Part shown: positions 52,298 through 60,944 of the stretch, piece by piece
How positions within the stretch are numbered: position 1 is the stretch's first letter
Layout: each line of letters begins with the position of its first letter
From: Bacillota bacterium
GTDB lineage: Bacteria > Bacillota > Clostridia > Oscillospirales > Oscillospiraceae
Reading direction: 5' to 3'
Length of the DNA: 64,000 nucleotides
Assembly (NCBI GenBank): GCA_023459875.1
Contig: JAEWRY010000007.1
Location: forward strand, 62,001 to 126,000
Notes under the pieces: model-generated
Seen by the model: only the letters and a program-made list of their open reading frames with translations
Told to the model about the DNA's origin: nothing
The model's database searches: none
Position numbers and translations under genes: made by a program

Positions 52298-52799
52298 ATG
52301 ATGAAGCTGAGGAAAACGATAAGTCTGGCGCTGGTTTTGTCGCTCGTGATGACTTTGATTCTTCCTATGGGTGCGCCTATTGTGTGAATCAGGCGGCTAT
52401 AACCGCTTCTGGCGACAATCCTCTCTGCGGTGGCATCATAGGTTTCGGGCTGGTGGTCTTCTTTGACAAGTGCGTCAATGAGTCCGGGATTCAAATTTCC
52501 GTTACCTCTCACTCAGCCGAAACGACGGAACTAGAAACCGTGGTCGGGGGAATTGCCGGAACGGTATTTGCACGAGCCGCGTACAATTGCGCGAACTTTG
52601 CCTCCGTCACCGTCAGCACGGAAGGGGGGCAGCCGGCGGCGCCGTCTCCGGATGGGCAAGCGAGGGTATCGCGGCCTGTCTTGAAACCGGCATGATCAAC
52701 GGACAGACGAGCACGACGCTCTGCCCAATGGAGAACATCACACTCGCTGAAGTCGCGGTCATCGCTCAGCGGCTTCTGCAAAAATCAGGGCTAATATAA
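52298..52799 (+). pseudogene. Remnant of a secreted GLUG/SLH surface protein
   Basis: ATG 52298 with GGAGAGG upstream begins a signal peptide (KTISLALVLSLVMTLILP) that ends in a TGA after 29 codons. Downstream, other frames carry VVGGIAGTVFARAAYNC, a GLUG-repeat pattern, and at the end GWASEGIAACLETGMINGQT, typical of an SLH domain, to the stop at 52799. Large internal deletions and frameshifts are therefore implied. A terminator follows. Confidence 0.75.
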
Positions 52800-52804
52800 A
52801 AACA

Positions 52805-52848
52805 AAATGCGGGGAGCTTGGCTAAACCACAAGCTCCCTGCATTTTTA
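52805..52848. terminator. Bidirectional terminator
   Basis: ATGCGGGGAGCTTG pairs with CAAGCTCCCTGCAT; T runs occur on both strands. It ends the SLH remnant (+) and the glcD-type operon (-). Confidence 0.88.
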
Positions 52849-52875
52849 AAGAGGGGGTTAACGTTACAGACAGAT

Positions 52876-54267
52876 TTACAGATCCAGAATAACGCCCGGA
52901 TTGAGAATGTTGTTGGGATCAAAGGCGCGCTTGATGCCGCGCATGATTTCCATCTGGGCGGGAGAGTACTGCAGGGGCATATAGACCTTCCGAGTCTTAC
53001 CGGTGCCGTGCTCCGCGGTGACCGTTCCGCCGTATTTGAGGGCCGCCTCATAGATTTCTTTACGCATATCGTCGGCGTACTCGGGTACCTTGCCGTCCCT
53101 GAGGAGAATAAAATTGTGGAAGTTGCCGTCGGCCACGTGGCCCACGCGGGGACTGCGGGTGCCGTATTTGGCGGCGATGGCGTCGATGTCCTCCAGCATT
53201 TTCCCGATGCAGCCCACGGGCACGGCGGTATCCAGGGAATCTACAAACTGCGGCTTAAAGATTTCGTACATGTCGGAGCGGACCTCTAAAATGGTGCGCT
53301 GGTCCTTCTGGCTCTGGGCGATGGCGCTGCCGACGGCGCCGTTTGCCTCGCAGATTTCCGCGATGCGTCCGGCGGTCTCATAGAGGGCGTCTTCGTTTGC
53401 TTCCTCCACCATGTATATGAGGTCCACCTTGCCCGCGTCGTTCATGGGCCAGCTTTTCTTCGTCTGAGCGGCGGTCTCCACGGCGATCTCCCGGTCCATG
53501 TACTCCACGGCCAGCGGGATGATGCCCGTTCCCTGCACGGCTACCACGCTGCGAACGGCGTCGGCGGTGTCCTTGAAGGAACAGACCAGCGTACCGGTGG
53601 TATCCATGCGGGGGTAAAGCTTCAGGGTGACTTCCAGAACCACGCACAGGGTTCCTTCGCTGCCGATGCACAGGTGGAGCAGATCATAGCCCATGTTGTT
53701 TTTCATGAGCTTGCCGCCCAGCTGGCAGATTTCTCCGCTGGGAAGCGCCACCTTCATGCCCTTGATGTAGTTGCGCATCACGCCGTGCTTCACGGCGCGC
53801 ACGCCCCCGGCGTTCTCGATGGCAAGGCCGCCCGCCTGTGCGCCCTCGTCTCCCGGATGGGCCGGAAAGAAAAGGTGCGGGACCTTCTGGGCGATTACGT
53901 CGTTAATCTGGGCCAGGGTCACGCCGGCCTGTACGGTGATCATCATGCTGTTCTCGTCGATTTCCACCACCTGGCGAAACCGCTCCATGGCCATGATGAT
54001 GCTGGGCACGGTGGGAATGACCGCGCCGCAGGCGCCGGTGGCGCCGCCCCGGGGAATGACCGGAGTGAGGGTCTCGTTTGCCAGACGGAGGATGGCGGAG
54101 ACCTGGTCATAGTCGCCGGGCCGCACAGCCACGCAGTCGGCGCAGGCTTCTGGACGGACGTTGATCTCGGTCTCGTCGTAGAGATATCCCTGCAGGTCCC
54201 CTGCGGAAGAAAGCACATAGTCTTCTCCGCAGATTTCTGTTAATTTGCCGATCAGATCACGATTCAT
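52876..54267 (-). CDS. FAD-dependent D-2-hydroxyacid dehydrogenase (GlcD/D-lactate dehydrogenase family)
   Basis: A 463-residue flavoprotein that oxidises a D-2-hydroxyacid (glycolate, lactate or longer) to the 2-oxoacid. FAD_binding_4 motifs are VIPRGGATGACGAVIP (about 75) and FPAHPGDEGAQAGGLAIENA (about 135); the FAD-oxidase C domain carries RVGHVADGNFHNFIL and TAEHGTGKTRKVYM, which supply the conserved metal/substrate His and Glu residues. The start is ATG 54267; a GTG 36 bases upstream also has a good site. It is the last gene of the buk operon. Clostridial homologues usually hand electrons to an Etf pair, which is not in this window. Confidence 0.9.
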   Translation of the reverse strand: MNRDLIGKLTEICGEDYVLSSAGDLQGYLYDETEINVRPEACADCVAVRPGDYDQVSAILRLANETLTPVIPRGGATGACGAVIPTVPSIIMAMERFRQVVEIDENSMMITVQAGVTLAQINDVIAQKVPHLFFPAHPGDEGAQAGGLAIENAGGVRAVKHGVMRNYIKGMKVALPSGEICQLGGKLMKNNMGYDLLHLCIGSEGTLCVVLEVTLKLYPRMDTTGTLVCSFKDTADAVRSVVAVQGTGIIPLAVEYMDREIAVETAAQTKKSWPMNDAGKVDLIYMVEEANEDALYETAGRIAEICEANGAVGSAIAQSQKDQRTILEVRSDMYEIFKPQFVDSLDTAVPVGCIGKMLEDIDAIAAKYGTRSPRVGHVADGNFHNFILLRDGKVPEYADDMRKEIYEAALKYGGTVTAEHGTGKTRKVYMPLQYSPAQMEIMRGIKRAFDPNNILNPGVILDL

Positions 54268-54341
54268 GGTACTATCTTCTTTCTGCTTTGATTGATCATT
54301 CACTCCGCCCTCCCTGCGAAGGGCCGGGGCATTTTTTCTTA

Positions 54342-55613
54342 TTATGCTACAATTCCGTGCTTTTTCTTATAGAAATAGGTAGCGGCGGCATTCGCCACGC
54401 CGACAAGCATCACGACAGCGGCATAGATGAAGATTTTTCCGTAACCTGCGTTTCCGTAGGTATCCAACCAGTAGCCATAAAGGACGAAGATAAAGAGGTC
54501 CGGGCAATAGCCGATGGCGCAGACCAGGCCCGACGTGGAACCGGCATATTTTCTGGGAATCTTCAGCTCCGAGGGGATGGCGAACATGCTGCCCCGGGCC
54601 ATGTAGGTGAGGATGCCGGCGCACAGGGTGAGGATGAGCAGGATAGACGCATTGGAGCCCGCGGGCATCGCCATGAAGATGAGCACCAGGGCGGTGGCCC
54701 CGGCCAGGGAGATGCCCACCACGCCGGAGACAGAGTGGAATTTATCGCCGAGCCAGCCTCCGATGGGAGCGCCGATGAAGCGAGTGCCGTAAGTACGGAT
54801 GATGGCAAGGCCGCCGGTGAAGACCACCGAGACGCCCAGCACATTGCTGAAATACGGAGTGTAGTAGGAGAGGGTGCAGTACATGGTGTAGGTGGCGAAG
54901 ACGGCGATACCGGAGAACCAGGTGCGGGGGCTCGTCATAACGCTGACCCAATCCTTCACGGTCATCTTCTCGTCAGCGGCCTTCTGCATGGTCTCGTTGG
55001 TCGGCTTGGGAACCAGGAACCACAGGCAAACCACGGCGATGAGACCCAGTACGGCGTAACCGATGATGGCGGCCTTAAGTCCGTTGACGCCGAAGGCGTC
55101 GGTGGCAAATTTGGTGAAAAGCCACAGGGCGATGAAATTCACAATAACGTTAGTGATTCCGCAGAAGGACTCGGTGAAGCCGAAAATGGTGCCCTGCTGG
55201 TCTTCGCTGCCGATAAGGCGGGTGAGCTTGGTGTGTGCCGGGAAGTAGAGGAAGAGTCCCGCGATGGCAAAGCCCGCCCAGATAAAGAGTGCGAAGCCGT
55301 AATTCATATTGAGGGCAAAAAGGATGTTCAGAACGCAGATGAGAACCATGGAGACAATGTAAATGGTCTTGGTGTTGAATTTGTCGCTCAGCGCCCCGCC
55401 AAAGGGTGCCAGCAGGTTGCCTACGCCGAAAATCGTGATGAGGTAGCCAAGCTGCGTGTTGGTGCAGCCCAGTCCCTCCACAAGGGAATCATAGAACACG
55501 TACTGGATGAACGGAGTCGCGTAGACGATGGTGTAGCCCAGGCCGAGAAAGAAAATAATCAGCAGCTGCTTGGGGGTGAGAGTCGTTTTTCGCTTTTCAA
55601 TGTCTGTGCTCAT
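54342..55613 (-). CDS. MFS transporter, probably carboxylate importer
   Basis: A 423-residue permease with 12 helices. LFLYFPAHTKLTRLIGSEDQ and IIRTYGTRFIGAPIGGWLGD are hallmark loops of a clostridial MFS subgroup found beside organic-acid catabolic genes. The start at 55613 has GGGAGGAA upstream. Position between ptb and the FAD hydroxyacid dehydrogenase suggests uptake of the hydroxyacid or export of the acid product. Direct proof of substrate is not available. Confidence 0.85.
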   Translation of the reverse strand: MSTDIEKRKTTLTPKQLLIIFFLGLGYTIVYATPFIQYVFYDSLVEGLGCTNTQLGYLITIFGVGNLLAPFGGALSDKFNTKTIYIVSMVLICVLNILFALNMNYGFALFIWAGFAIAGLFLYFPAHTKLTRLIGSEDQQGTIFGFTESFCGITNVIVNFIALWLFTKFATDAFGVNGLKAAIIGYAVLGLIAVVCLWFLVPKPTNETMQKAADEKMTVKDWVSVMTSPRTWFSGIAVFATYTMYCTLSYYTPYFSNVLGVSVVFTGGLAIIRTYGTRFIGAPIGGWLGDKFHSVSGVVGISLAGATALVLIFMAMPAGSNASILLILTLCAGILTYMARGSMFAIPSELKIPRKYAGSTSGLVCAIGYCPDLFIFVLYGYWLDTYGNAGYGKIFIYAAVVMLVGVANAAATYFYKKKHGIVA

Positions 55614-55696
55614 GAATAGTTCCTCCCAATTCAAATTAGGTTCAGGGTACAAATTAACTGCGGTATTTTAATGATTACCGCTTTCGCCGGATGGGG

Positions 55697-56590
55697 TTAG
55701 CCGCGGGATGAGAGACAGGCCAGTGCGATGGAATTGAGCTTGATCTGCGCGGTATCCGACCGAGAACCAAGAATCACGGGATTAGTGGCGCCCAATACTA
55801 TACCTGCCCAGGGGGAACGCGAAAGATGAATCCATGATTTGCCTAAAATATTTCCGGCTTCCATGTTGGGGAAAATCAGAATGTCCACGTCGCCGGAAAT
55901 TTTGCTGTCGATTTTTTTATGATGAGCGGCAGCCGGATCAAAAGCCACGTCGAAGGCGATAGGCCCCTCGATGACGCAGGGGAGGGTCTCGCCGGACTTC
56001 ACCGCCTCGACCAGACCGGCGGCGTCCGTAGTGGATTGGATTTTGGTGTCCACCATCTCGTTGGCCGTCAGGGCAGCCACTTTGGGACAGTCCAGCCCCA
56101 GCCCTTTGGTCGCGATGAGTATGTTTCTGAGTATGTCCTTCTTCTGCGCCAGGTTGGGCGATACGTTAATTCCGCTGTCGGAGCAGAAGAGCAGCTTGTG
56201 ATAGTTGGGAGCCTCGTAAACCGCCATCATGGACAGCAGCCGGTCGGTCCGCAGCCCCCGCTCCCGGCTGAGAATCCCGTGCATGTAAATACTGGTGTTC
56301 ACAAGTCCCTTCATCAGCACCTGGGCGCCTCCGGTGCGCACGGCGTCCACCGCCGCCGCCACCGCCTCCTCGTCGCTCCCGGCGGGGAGAATGTCCAGCG
56401 GCTTGAGGCCGATCTCCCTGCAAAGGGAGGATACTGCCGCCACATCCCCCGTAAGGACGGGGCGGATAAATCCCAGGTCGGCCGCGCTTTTAACCGCTCT
56501 GAGAAGCTCCTCGTCTGCCGCTGCCGCGACGCTCACGGTAAATGCCTCGCAGGCTCTCACCTGCTCGAGTAATTGTGCAAAGTTCTTCAT
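55697..56590 (-). CDS. ptb: Phosphate butyryltransferase (phosphate acyltransferase)
   Basis: A 297-residue PTA_PTB enzyme that converts acyl-CoA and phosphate to acyl phosphate and CoA. The core VLMKGLVNTSIYMHGIL (about 90), FCSDSGINVSPNLAQK (about 135) and the C-terminal GATNPVILGSRSDT block are intact. GGAG lies eight bases before the ATG. It directly follows buk (29-bp gap), the standard pair for making ATP from butyryl-CoA or branched-chain acyl-CoA. Confidence 0.92.
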   Translation of the reverse strand: MKNFAQLLEQVRACEAFTVSVAAAADEELLRAVKSAADLGFIRPVLTGDVAAVSSLCREIGLKPLDILPAGSDEEAVAAAVDAVRTGGAQVLMKGLVNTSIYMHGILSRERGLRTDRLLSMMAVYEAPNYHKLLFCSDSGINVSPNLAQKKDILRNILIATKGLGLDCPKVAALTANEMVDTKIQSTTDAAGLVEAVKSGETLPCVIEGPIAFDVAFDPAAAHHKKIDSKISGDVDILIFPNMEAGNILGKSWIHLSRSPWAGIVLGATNPVILGSRSDTAQIKLNSIALACLSSRG

Positions 56591-56619
56591 TAAACGTCTC
56601 CGTTTCTCTTTTGTACCAT

Positions 56620-57681
56620 TCAGCCGTACTGTTTCGCGGCTTCCTCGCTCCGCAGCACCCGCAGCGCCCCCAGAGCCAGCGCCTCCATCTCAAACTCGCC
56701 GGCAATCACTTCCACCGGCGCGAGAAAGCCCACCATCCGCGTGACCTGCTCCACCACAAATTTTGAGTGGGCTATGCCGCCGGTCAGCACGATGCGGTCG
56801 ATCTTCCCCTCCAGCGTTGCGGAGTACAGGGCGATTTCCTTGGCGATCTGATAGACAAAGGCGCGATAGACCAGCGCGGCCTTTTCGTCTCCGGCCGCCA
56901 TGCGCCGTTCCACCTCCTGGGCGTCCTTGGTGCCCAGGTAGTCGTAAAGGCCGCCGTGACTGCTGAGTTTAGCCACCATCTCGTCTCTCGTGTACTTTCC
57001 CGAGTAGCACAGCTCCACCAGGGAGTAGGCGGGCAGGCCGCCGCTGCGCTCGGGGGAAAAGGGACCGTTGGTGCGCCCGCCGCTTCCGTCGACCATTCTC
57101 CCCTGTTTGTGGGCCACCACAGAATTACCAGAGCCAAGATGGGCGACGATCAGATTGCAGTCCTCATACCGCTTTCCCAGGCGCTGGGCCGTCCAGCGGG
57201 CCACCGCCTTCTGGTTGAGGGCATGGAACCAACTGGGATACTCAAGATCGGAGATGCCGGAGATGCGGGAAACGGGGTCCAACTCGTCCACCGAAACCGG
57301 GTCCACCACGAAGGCGGGGATATGGTACTCGTCGGCGATATTTTTGGCCAGAATGGCCCCCAGGTTCGAGGCGTGCTCGCCGTGAACAGCTCTTTTCAGG
57401 TGATCGATCATACGGTCATTCACCGCGTAGGTTCCTCCGGGAATGGGGTCCATAAGTCCGCCTCTGCCCACCACGCACCGGAAATCCTCCATGGCGAAGC
57501 CGCACTCGGCAAGCGAGGCCAGAATCAAGTCCCTCCGGTAGCCATACTCTTCGCAGACATGGGCGAAGGGGGCCAGATCTTCGCCCATGTGCACGATGTT
57601 CTTTTTGCAGACTTCGGCTTCATCCTCAAAAACCGCGATCTTGGTGGAAGTTCCGCCGGGATTAATGACCAAAATCTTCAT
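56620..57681 (-). CDS. buk: Butyrate kinase (branched-chain fatty-acid kinase family)
   Basis: A 353-residue acetokinase-family enzyme that makes ATP from acyl phosphate. The opening MKILVINPGGTSTKIAVFED, the central HLGSGNSVVAHKQGRMVDGS and GPFSPERSGGLPAYSLVELC blocks are characteristic. GGGAGAG lies upstream of the ATG. It is the first gene of a four-gene operon: buk, ptb, MFS, FAD dehydrogenase. Specificity may be butyrate, isobutyrate or isovalerate. Confidence 0.93.
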   Translation of the reverse strand: MKILVINPGGTSTKIAVFEDEAEVCKKNIVHMGEDLAPFAHVCEEYGYRRDLILASLAECGFAMEDFRCVVGRGGLMDPIPGGTYAVNDRMIDHLKRAVHGEHASNLGAILAKNIADEYHIPAFVVDPVSVDELDPVSRISGISDLEYPSWFHALNQKAVARWTAQRLGKRYEDCNLIVAHLGSGNSVVAHKQGRMVDGSGGRTNGPFSPERSGGLPAYSLVELCYSGKYTRDEMVAKLSSHGGLYDYLGTKDAQEVERRMAAGDEKAALVYRAFVYQIAKEIALYSATLEGKIDRIVLTGGIAHSKFVVEQVTRMVGFLAPVEVIAGEFEMEALALGALRVLRSEEAAKQYG

Positions 57682-57720
57682 GCTTTCTCTCCCTTCCTTG
57701 GCGGGAACAAAAAGGATTCG

Positions 57721-57755
57721 CGTTCCAATTGTTCCACTGTGCAGAACGTTGTTCC
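57721..57755 (-). promoter_or_regulatory. Operator of the buk operon (GAAC-N3-GTTC type)
   Basis: On the minus strand GGAACAACGTTC is followed by TGCACAGTGGAACAATTGG. The same arrangement recurs at 58864-58893 and 61807-61832. It lies downstream of the promoter at 57810-57838, in the leader. Confidence 0.72.
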
Positions 57756-57809
57756 ATCATTCAGTGAAAGAAAAGGAAGCTTTTCGCTCCCTGTCCTATG
57801 AATGAACAC

Positions 57810-57838
57810 AGCGTAGCACAAAACAATGTGTCTGTCAA
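57810..57838 (-). promoter_or_regulatory. Sigma-A-like promoter of the buk operon
   Basis: On the minus strand TTGACA (57838-57833), 17-base spacer, TACGCT (57815-57810), leaving a leader of about 120 bases. Confidence 0.65.
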
Positions 57839-57902
57839 CCGCTTTTCTTGTGAAATCTGTCAGCCAGTTTTATGAAGCAGCACAACGAGTATTTTATCCG
57901 GC

Positions 57903-58667
57903 TCAAAGACTGGCGGAAATCTCGGCGGCGGTTCTCTTCACCGCCTGGATGCGCTCCTCAAAATCGGCGCCGCGCATTCTGGTGGTGGGACCTGACAGAC
58001 TGATGGCCGCGATGGCCTTCCCCTGGTGGTCAAAAATCGGCGCGCCGATGCAGGTAAGACCGTATTCCAGTTCCTCCTGATCAAGCGCATAGCCCTGTTC
58101 GCGCACCCTTTCCAGCTCCCGGCGAATTGCCTCGGGCGTGGTGATGGTGTTTTTGGTGTGCTGCGGCAGGCGGATGCGCTCATAGGCCGAGAGATCGATG
58201 TTTTCTCCGAAGGCCAGCAGGCACTTGCCCACCGAAGAGCAGGTGCATTCATTGCTGGAACCCACGGGCGGGTTCACGGTGAGGATCTGCCCCTCGTTCT
58301 CCTCCTTGGAGATGATGACGCTGCGGTAAGTCCCGTCTTGGCTGCGCTCCAGAACGGAGACGTTCACCACCTCGCGGTACTGCTCATACAGCCGCCTGCT
58401 CAGCGGGCGGACAAGTTCGGAGAGACCCAGCTTGTTTTCCACGCTCTTGCCCAGAGAATAAAGCCGGGGACCCAGCCAGTATTTGTCGTTTTCCGGATTT
58501 TTGCGCACGAATCCCCATTGTTCCAGGGTGACCAGCGTGCGGTGGACCGTGCTTTTATAAATATCCAGGTCGGCGGCAATTTTGGTGATGCCCGTCTCTT
58601 TTCCCTCATCATGGAGATAGATGAGCATCTGCAGCGCTCTGTCGACAGACGAAATGACATTGGGCAA
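57903..58667 (-). CDS. IclR family transcriptional regulator
   Basis: A 254-residue regulator: N-terminal winged helix (SVDRALQMLIYLHDEGKETG, STVHRTLVTLEQWGFV) and a C-terminal GAF-like effector domain (SSVGKCLLAFGENIDL, YGLTCIGAPIFDHQGKAIAA). The chosen start is TTG 58667, with AGGAGG eight bases upstream; a longer frame from 58700 lacks a site. It lies between the buk operon and the 2-oxoacid:ferredoxin oxidoreductase operon, in a cluster where three promoters share an operator. IclR proteins commonly sense a pathway acid. Confidence 0.92.
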   Translation of the reverse strand: MPNVISSVDRALQMLIYLHDEGKETGITKIAADLDIYKSTVHRTLVTLEQWGFVRKNPENDKYWLGPRLYSLGKSVENKLGLSELVRPLSRRLYEQYREVVNVSVLERSQDGTYRSVIISKEENEGQILTVNPPVGSSNECTCSSVGKCLLAFGENIDLSAYERIRLPQHTKNTITTPEAIRRELERVREQGYALDQEELEYGLTCIGAPIFDHQGKAIAAISLSGPTTRMRGADFEERIQAVKRTAAEISASL

Positions 58668-58824
58668 AGGAAGGACCTCCTGTTCCATATTTTGTTTCAA
58701 TGCAGCTTAAATTTAGCTTACTTTGCCCTTTCTGTCAAGATAATTCCATTTTAACCCTGTTCCCGGAAAGGGTTACTGCACGGCGCCGGCTGAGACGATT
58801 CGTCCGGTCATACGAAAAAAAGAA

Positions 58825-58854
58825 TTGACAAGTCGCGCAATAGGGCCTTATAAT
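58825..58854 (+). promoter_or_regulatory. Sigma-A promoter of the 2-oxoacid oxidoreductase operon
   Basis: TTGACA, 18-base spacer, TATAAT. The 16 bases 58839-58854 are identical to 63488-63503 in the rex promoter. Confidence 0.8.
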
Positions 58855-58863
58855 CATGATTAC

Positions 58864-58893
58864 GGAACAATGTTCTGTACAGTAGAACAACGA
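58864..58893 (+). promoter_or_regulatory. Operator of the 2-oxoacid oxidoreductase operon
   Basis: GGAACAATGTTC, then TGTACAGTAGAACAACG. It starts about 10 bases after the -10 box, so it overlaps the transcription start, a repressing position. Confidence 0.75.
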
Positions 58894-58918
58894 ACGTTAA
58901 CAAACGGAGGTAATAAGC

Positions 58919-59116
58919 TTGAAGGTAGTTATCAATGCAGAGCGGTGCAAGGAATGCGGGCTGTGCATCTACCACTGCCCCAAAAAGGCTATCAAGGCCG
59001 GGGAAAAACTCAACAGCGCCGGATACCATCCTGTGGAAATCGAGGACGACAAATGCATCGCCTGCGGTATCTGCTACACCACCTGTCCGGACGGCGTGTT
59101 CCACATTTTAGGGTAA
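58919..59116 (+). CDS. 2-oxoacid:ferredoxin oxidoreductase, delta (ferredoxin) subunit
   Basis: A 65-residue 2[4Fe-4S] ferredoxin. The two cluster motifs, CKECGLCIYHCPKKA and CIACGICYTTCPDGV, are complete. The start is TTG with GGAGG eight bases upstream. As the first gene of a delta-alpha-beta-gamma operon it transfers electrons from the catalytic beta subunit to free ferredoxin. Confidence 0.93.
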   Translation: MKVVINAERCKECGLCIYHCPKKAIKAGEKLNSAGYHPVEIEDDKCIACGICYTTCPDGVFHILG

Positions 59117-59131
59117 AGGAGTGAAAACGAC

Positions 59132-60193
59132 ATGTCTGAAATGATGAAAGGCAACGAAGCCATCGCGGAGGCCGCTGTGCGGGCCGGGGCCAGATTCTAC
59201 GCGGGTTATCCCATCACCCCCTCCAGCGAGATTATGGAGTATCTCTCCTGGCGCCTGGGCGAGGTGGGCGGCAGCTTTGTGCAGGCGGAAAGCGAGCTGG
59301 CCGGCATCAATATGGTCTTCGGTGCTTCCGCCTGCGGCGTGCGCGCGCTGACGGCCTCCTCGGGACCGGGCATCAGCCTGAAGCAGGAGGGGATTTCCAC
59401 CCTGTGCGACGAGGAGCTGCCCGCCGTTGTCATTACTATGGTTCGTTACGGCAACGGCCTGGGGACCCTCTATTCTTCCCAGTGCGACTACAACCGCGAA
59501 ACCCGCGGCGGCGGACAGGGCGACTACCGCTGCATCGTCTTGTGCCCCTTCTCCGTCCAGGAGGCTGTGGACATGATGCGCACTGCTTACGAGCTGGCGG
59601 AAAAATACCGGGTGGTTACCGTGATCATGGCCGAGGGCACGCTGGGCCAGATGATGGAGCCGGTGAAGCTCCCCGATTTCGTGGAGACCAAGCGCACCCC
59701 CTGGGCCCTCAACGGACATTATACTTACAAAAAGATCGGCATTTTCCAGCGGGATTCCCGCAAAGAGGCTGTGGCGCTCAACAAGAAGTACGAAGAGATC
59801 AAGGCCAACGAGCAGCGCTGGGAGGACGAAAACCTCGAGGATGCCGATTACGTGTTCGTGGCCTACGGCGTCACCGGGCGCAGCACGTTGGGCGCCGTGC
59901 GCGAGCTTCGCGCCGCCGGTGAGAAGGTAGGCATCATTCGTCCCATCACCGCGTGGCCCTTCCCGGAAAAGGCGTTTTATAAGATCAATCCCAATGTAAA
60001 GGGCATCATCACGGTGGAGGCAAACGCCACCGGCCAGATGGTGGACGACGCGGCCCTCTTCACCAAGAAGGCGCTCAAAACGCGCAACGTCCCCGCTTAC
60101 GCGCTGCCCTATGTTTACGGAGTCCCGCCCATCCGCAGCATCAAGGAAGATTACTATAAAATCAAAGCGGGCGAGCGGAAGGAGGTCTACTGA
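59132..60193 (+). CDS. 2-oxoacid:ferredoxin oxidoreductase, alpha subunit
   Basis: A 353-residue POR_N/transketolase-pyrimidine subunit. GNEAIAEAAVRAGARFYAGY and PITPSSEIMEYLSW open it; TASSGPGISLKQEG near 70 and the C-terminal FVAYGVTGRSTLGAV follow. The type resembles VorB or KorA (branched-chain 2-oxoacids or 2-oxoglutarate) more than PorA. AGGAG precedes the ATG. Confidence 0.9.
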   Translation: MSEMMKGNEAIAEAAVRAGARFYAGYPITPSSEIMEYLSWRLGEVGGSFVQAESELAGINMVFGASACGVRALTASSGPGISLKQEGISTLCDEELPAVVITMVRYGNGLGTLYSSQCDYNRETRGGGQGDYRCIVLCPFSVQEAVDMMRTAYELAEKYRVVTVIMAEGTLGQMMEPVKLPDFVETKRTPWALNGHYTYKKIGIFQRDSRKEAVALNKKYEEIKANEQRWEDENLEDADYVFVAYGVTGRSTLGAVRELRAAGEKVGIIRPITAWPFPEKAFYKINPNVKGIITVEANATGQMVDDAALFTKKALKTRNVPAYALPYVYGVPPIRSIKEDYYKIKAGERKEVY

Positions 60194-60194
60194 A

Positions 60195-60941
60195 ATGGCA
60201 GCATCCAAGGGAAAAAAGGTACCGGTTCTCGTGGACAAACCCATGGATTTCTGCCCGGGCTGCGGGCACGGCATCATCAGCCGCCTCATCATGGAGTGTC
60301 TGGACGAGCTCAAGCAGAATGACAACATCATCTTCCCCATCGGCGTAGGCTGTTCCTCCAATCTGGGCGCGGGTCTGGAGTGCGACCGTCTCCACTGCCC
60401 CCACGGCCGCGCCGGGGCGGTTGCCACGGGCATGAAGCGCGTGAATCCCGACGTGACCGTCATCGCCTACCAGGGCGACGGGGACGCTTACAGCATCGGC
60501 ATCGCCGAGACCATAAACGCAGCCTACCGCAATGAAAACATCACTGTTATCATCGTGAACAACACCAACTTCGGCATGACCGGCGGCCAGATGAGTCTCA
60601 CCACCATGGAGGGCCAGAAGACATCCACCACCACCCACGGCCGCGACTGCTCCGTCACCGGCTATCCTATCCGCTTCCCCGAGCTGGTCGCCCGGGAGTT
60701 CCACGCGGCCTACGCCGCACGGGGTACCGTGAGCAGCCCCGCAAAAATCAATCAGCTCAAGGGTTATATCAAAAAAGCCATCACCAAGCAGATGAATCAG
60801 GAGGGCTATTCCGTGGTGGAAGTTCTCTCGCCCTGCCCGGTCAACTGGGGCATGACCCCGCTGGCGGCCATGGAGCGCATTGAGAAGGAACTCATTCCCT
60901 ATTATCCGCTGGGTGAGTTTGCTGGGGAGGGGGAGCATTAA
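60195..60941 (+). CDS. 2-oxoacid:ferredoxin oxidoreductase, beta (TPP) subunit
   Basis: A 248-residue TPP-binding subunit. The TPP motif is AYQGDGDAYSIGIAETINAA (about 90), ending in IVNNTNFGMTGGQMS. The cluster cysteines lie in DFCPGCGHG, GVGCSSN and near LSPCPVNWG. AGGAGG lies nine bases before ATG 60195. It starts one base after the alpha subunit ends. Confidence 0.92.
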   Translation: MAASKGKKVPVLVDKPMDFCPGCGHGIISRLIMECLDELKQNDNIIFPIGVGCSSNLGAGLECDRLHCPHGRAGAVATGMKRVNPDVTVIAYQGDGDAYSIGIAETINAAYRNENITVIIVNNTNFGMTGGQMSLTTMEGQKTSTTTHGRDCSVTGYPIRFPELVAREFHAAYAARGTVSSPAKINQLKGYIKKAITKQMNQEGYSVVEVLSPCPVNWGMTPLAAMERIEKELIPYYPLGEFAGEGEH

Positions 60942-60944
60942 GTC

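Noticed and set aside
54288..55619. 443-codon open frame on the plus strand
   Set aside because: Antisense to the MFS gene; Gly/Glu/Asp/His-rich translation, no motif.
58890..58905. Possible Rex site (GTTAACAAAC) before the oxidoreductase operon
   Set aside because: Only one half-site TTAACAA is present; the dyad TTGTTA-N6-TAACAA is not complete.
59108..60463. 451-codon open frame on the minus strand
   Set aside because: Antisense to the alpha subunit gene; composition of a shadow frame.
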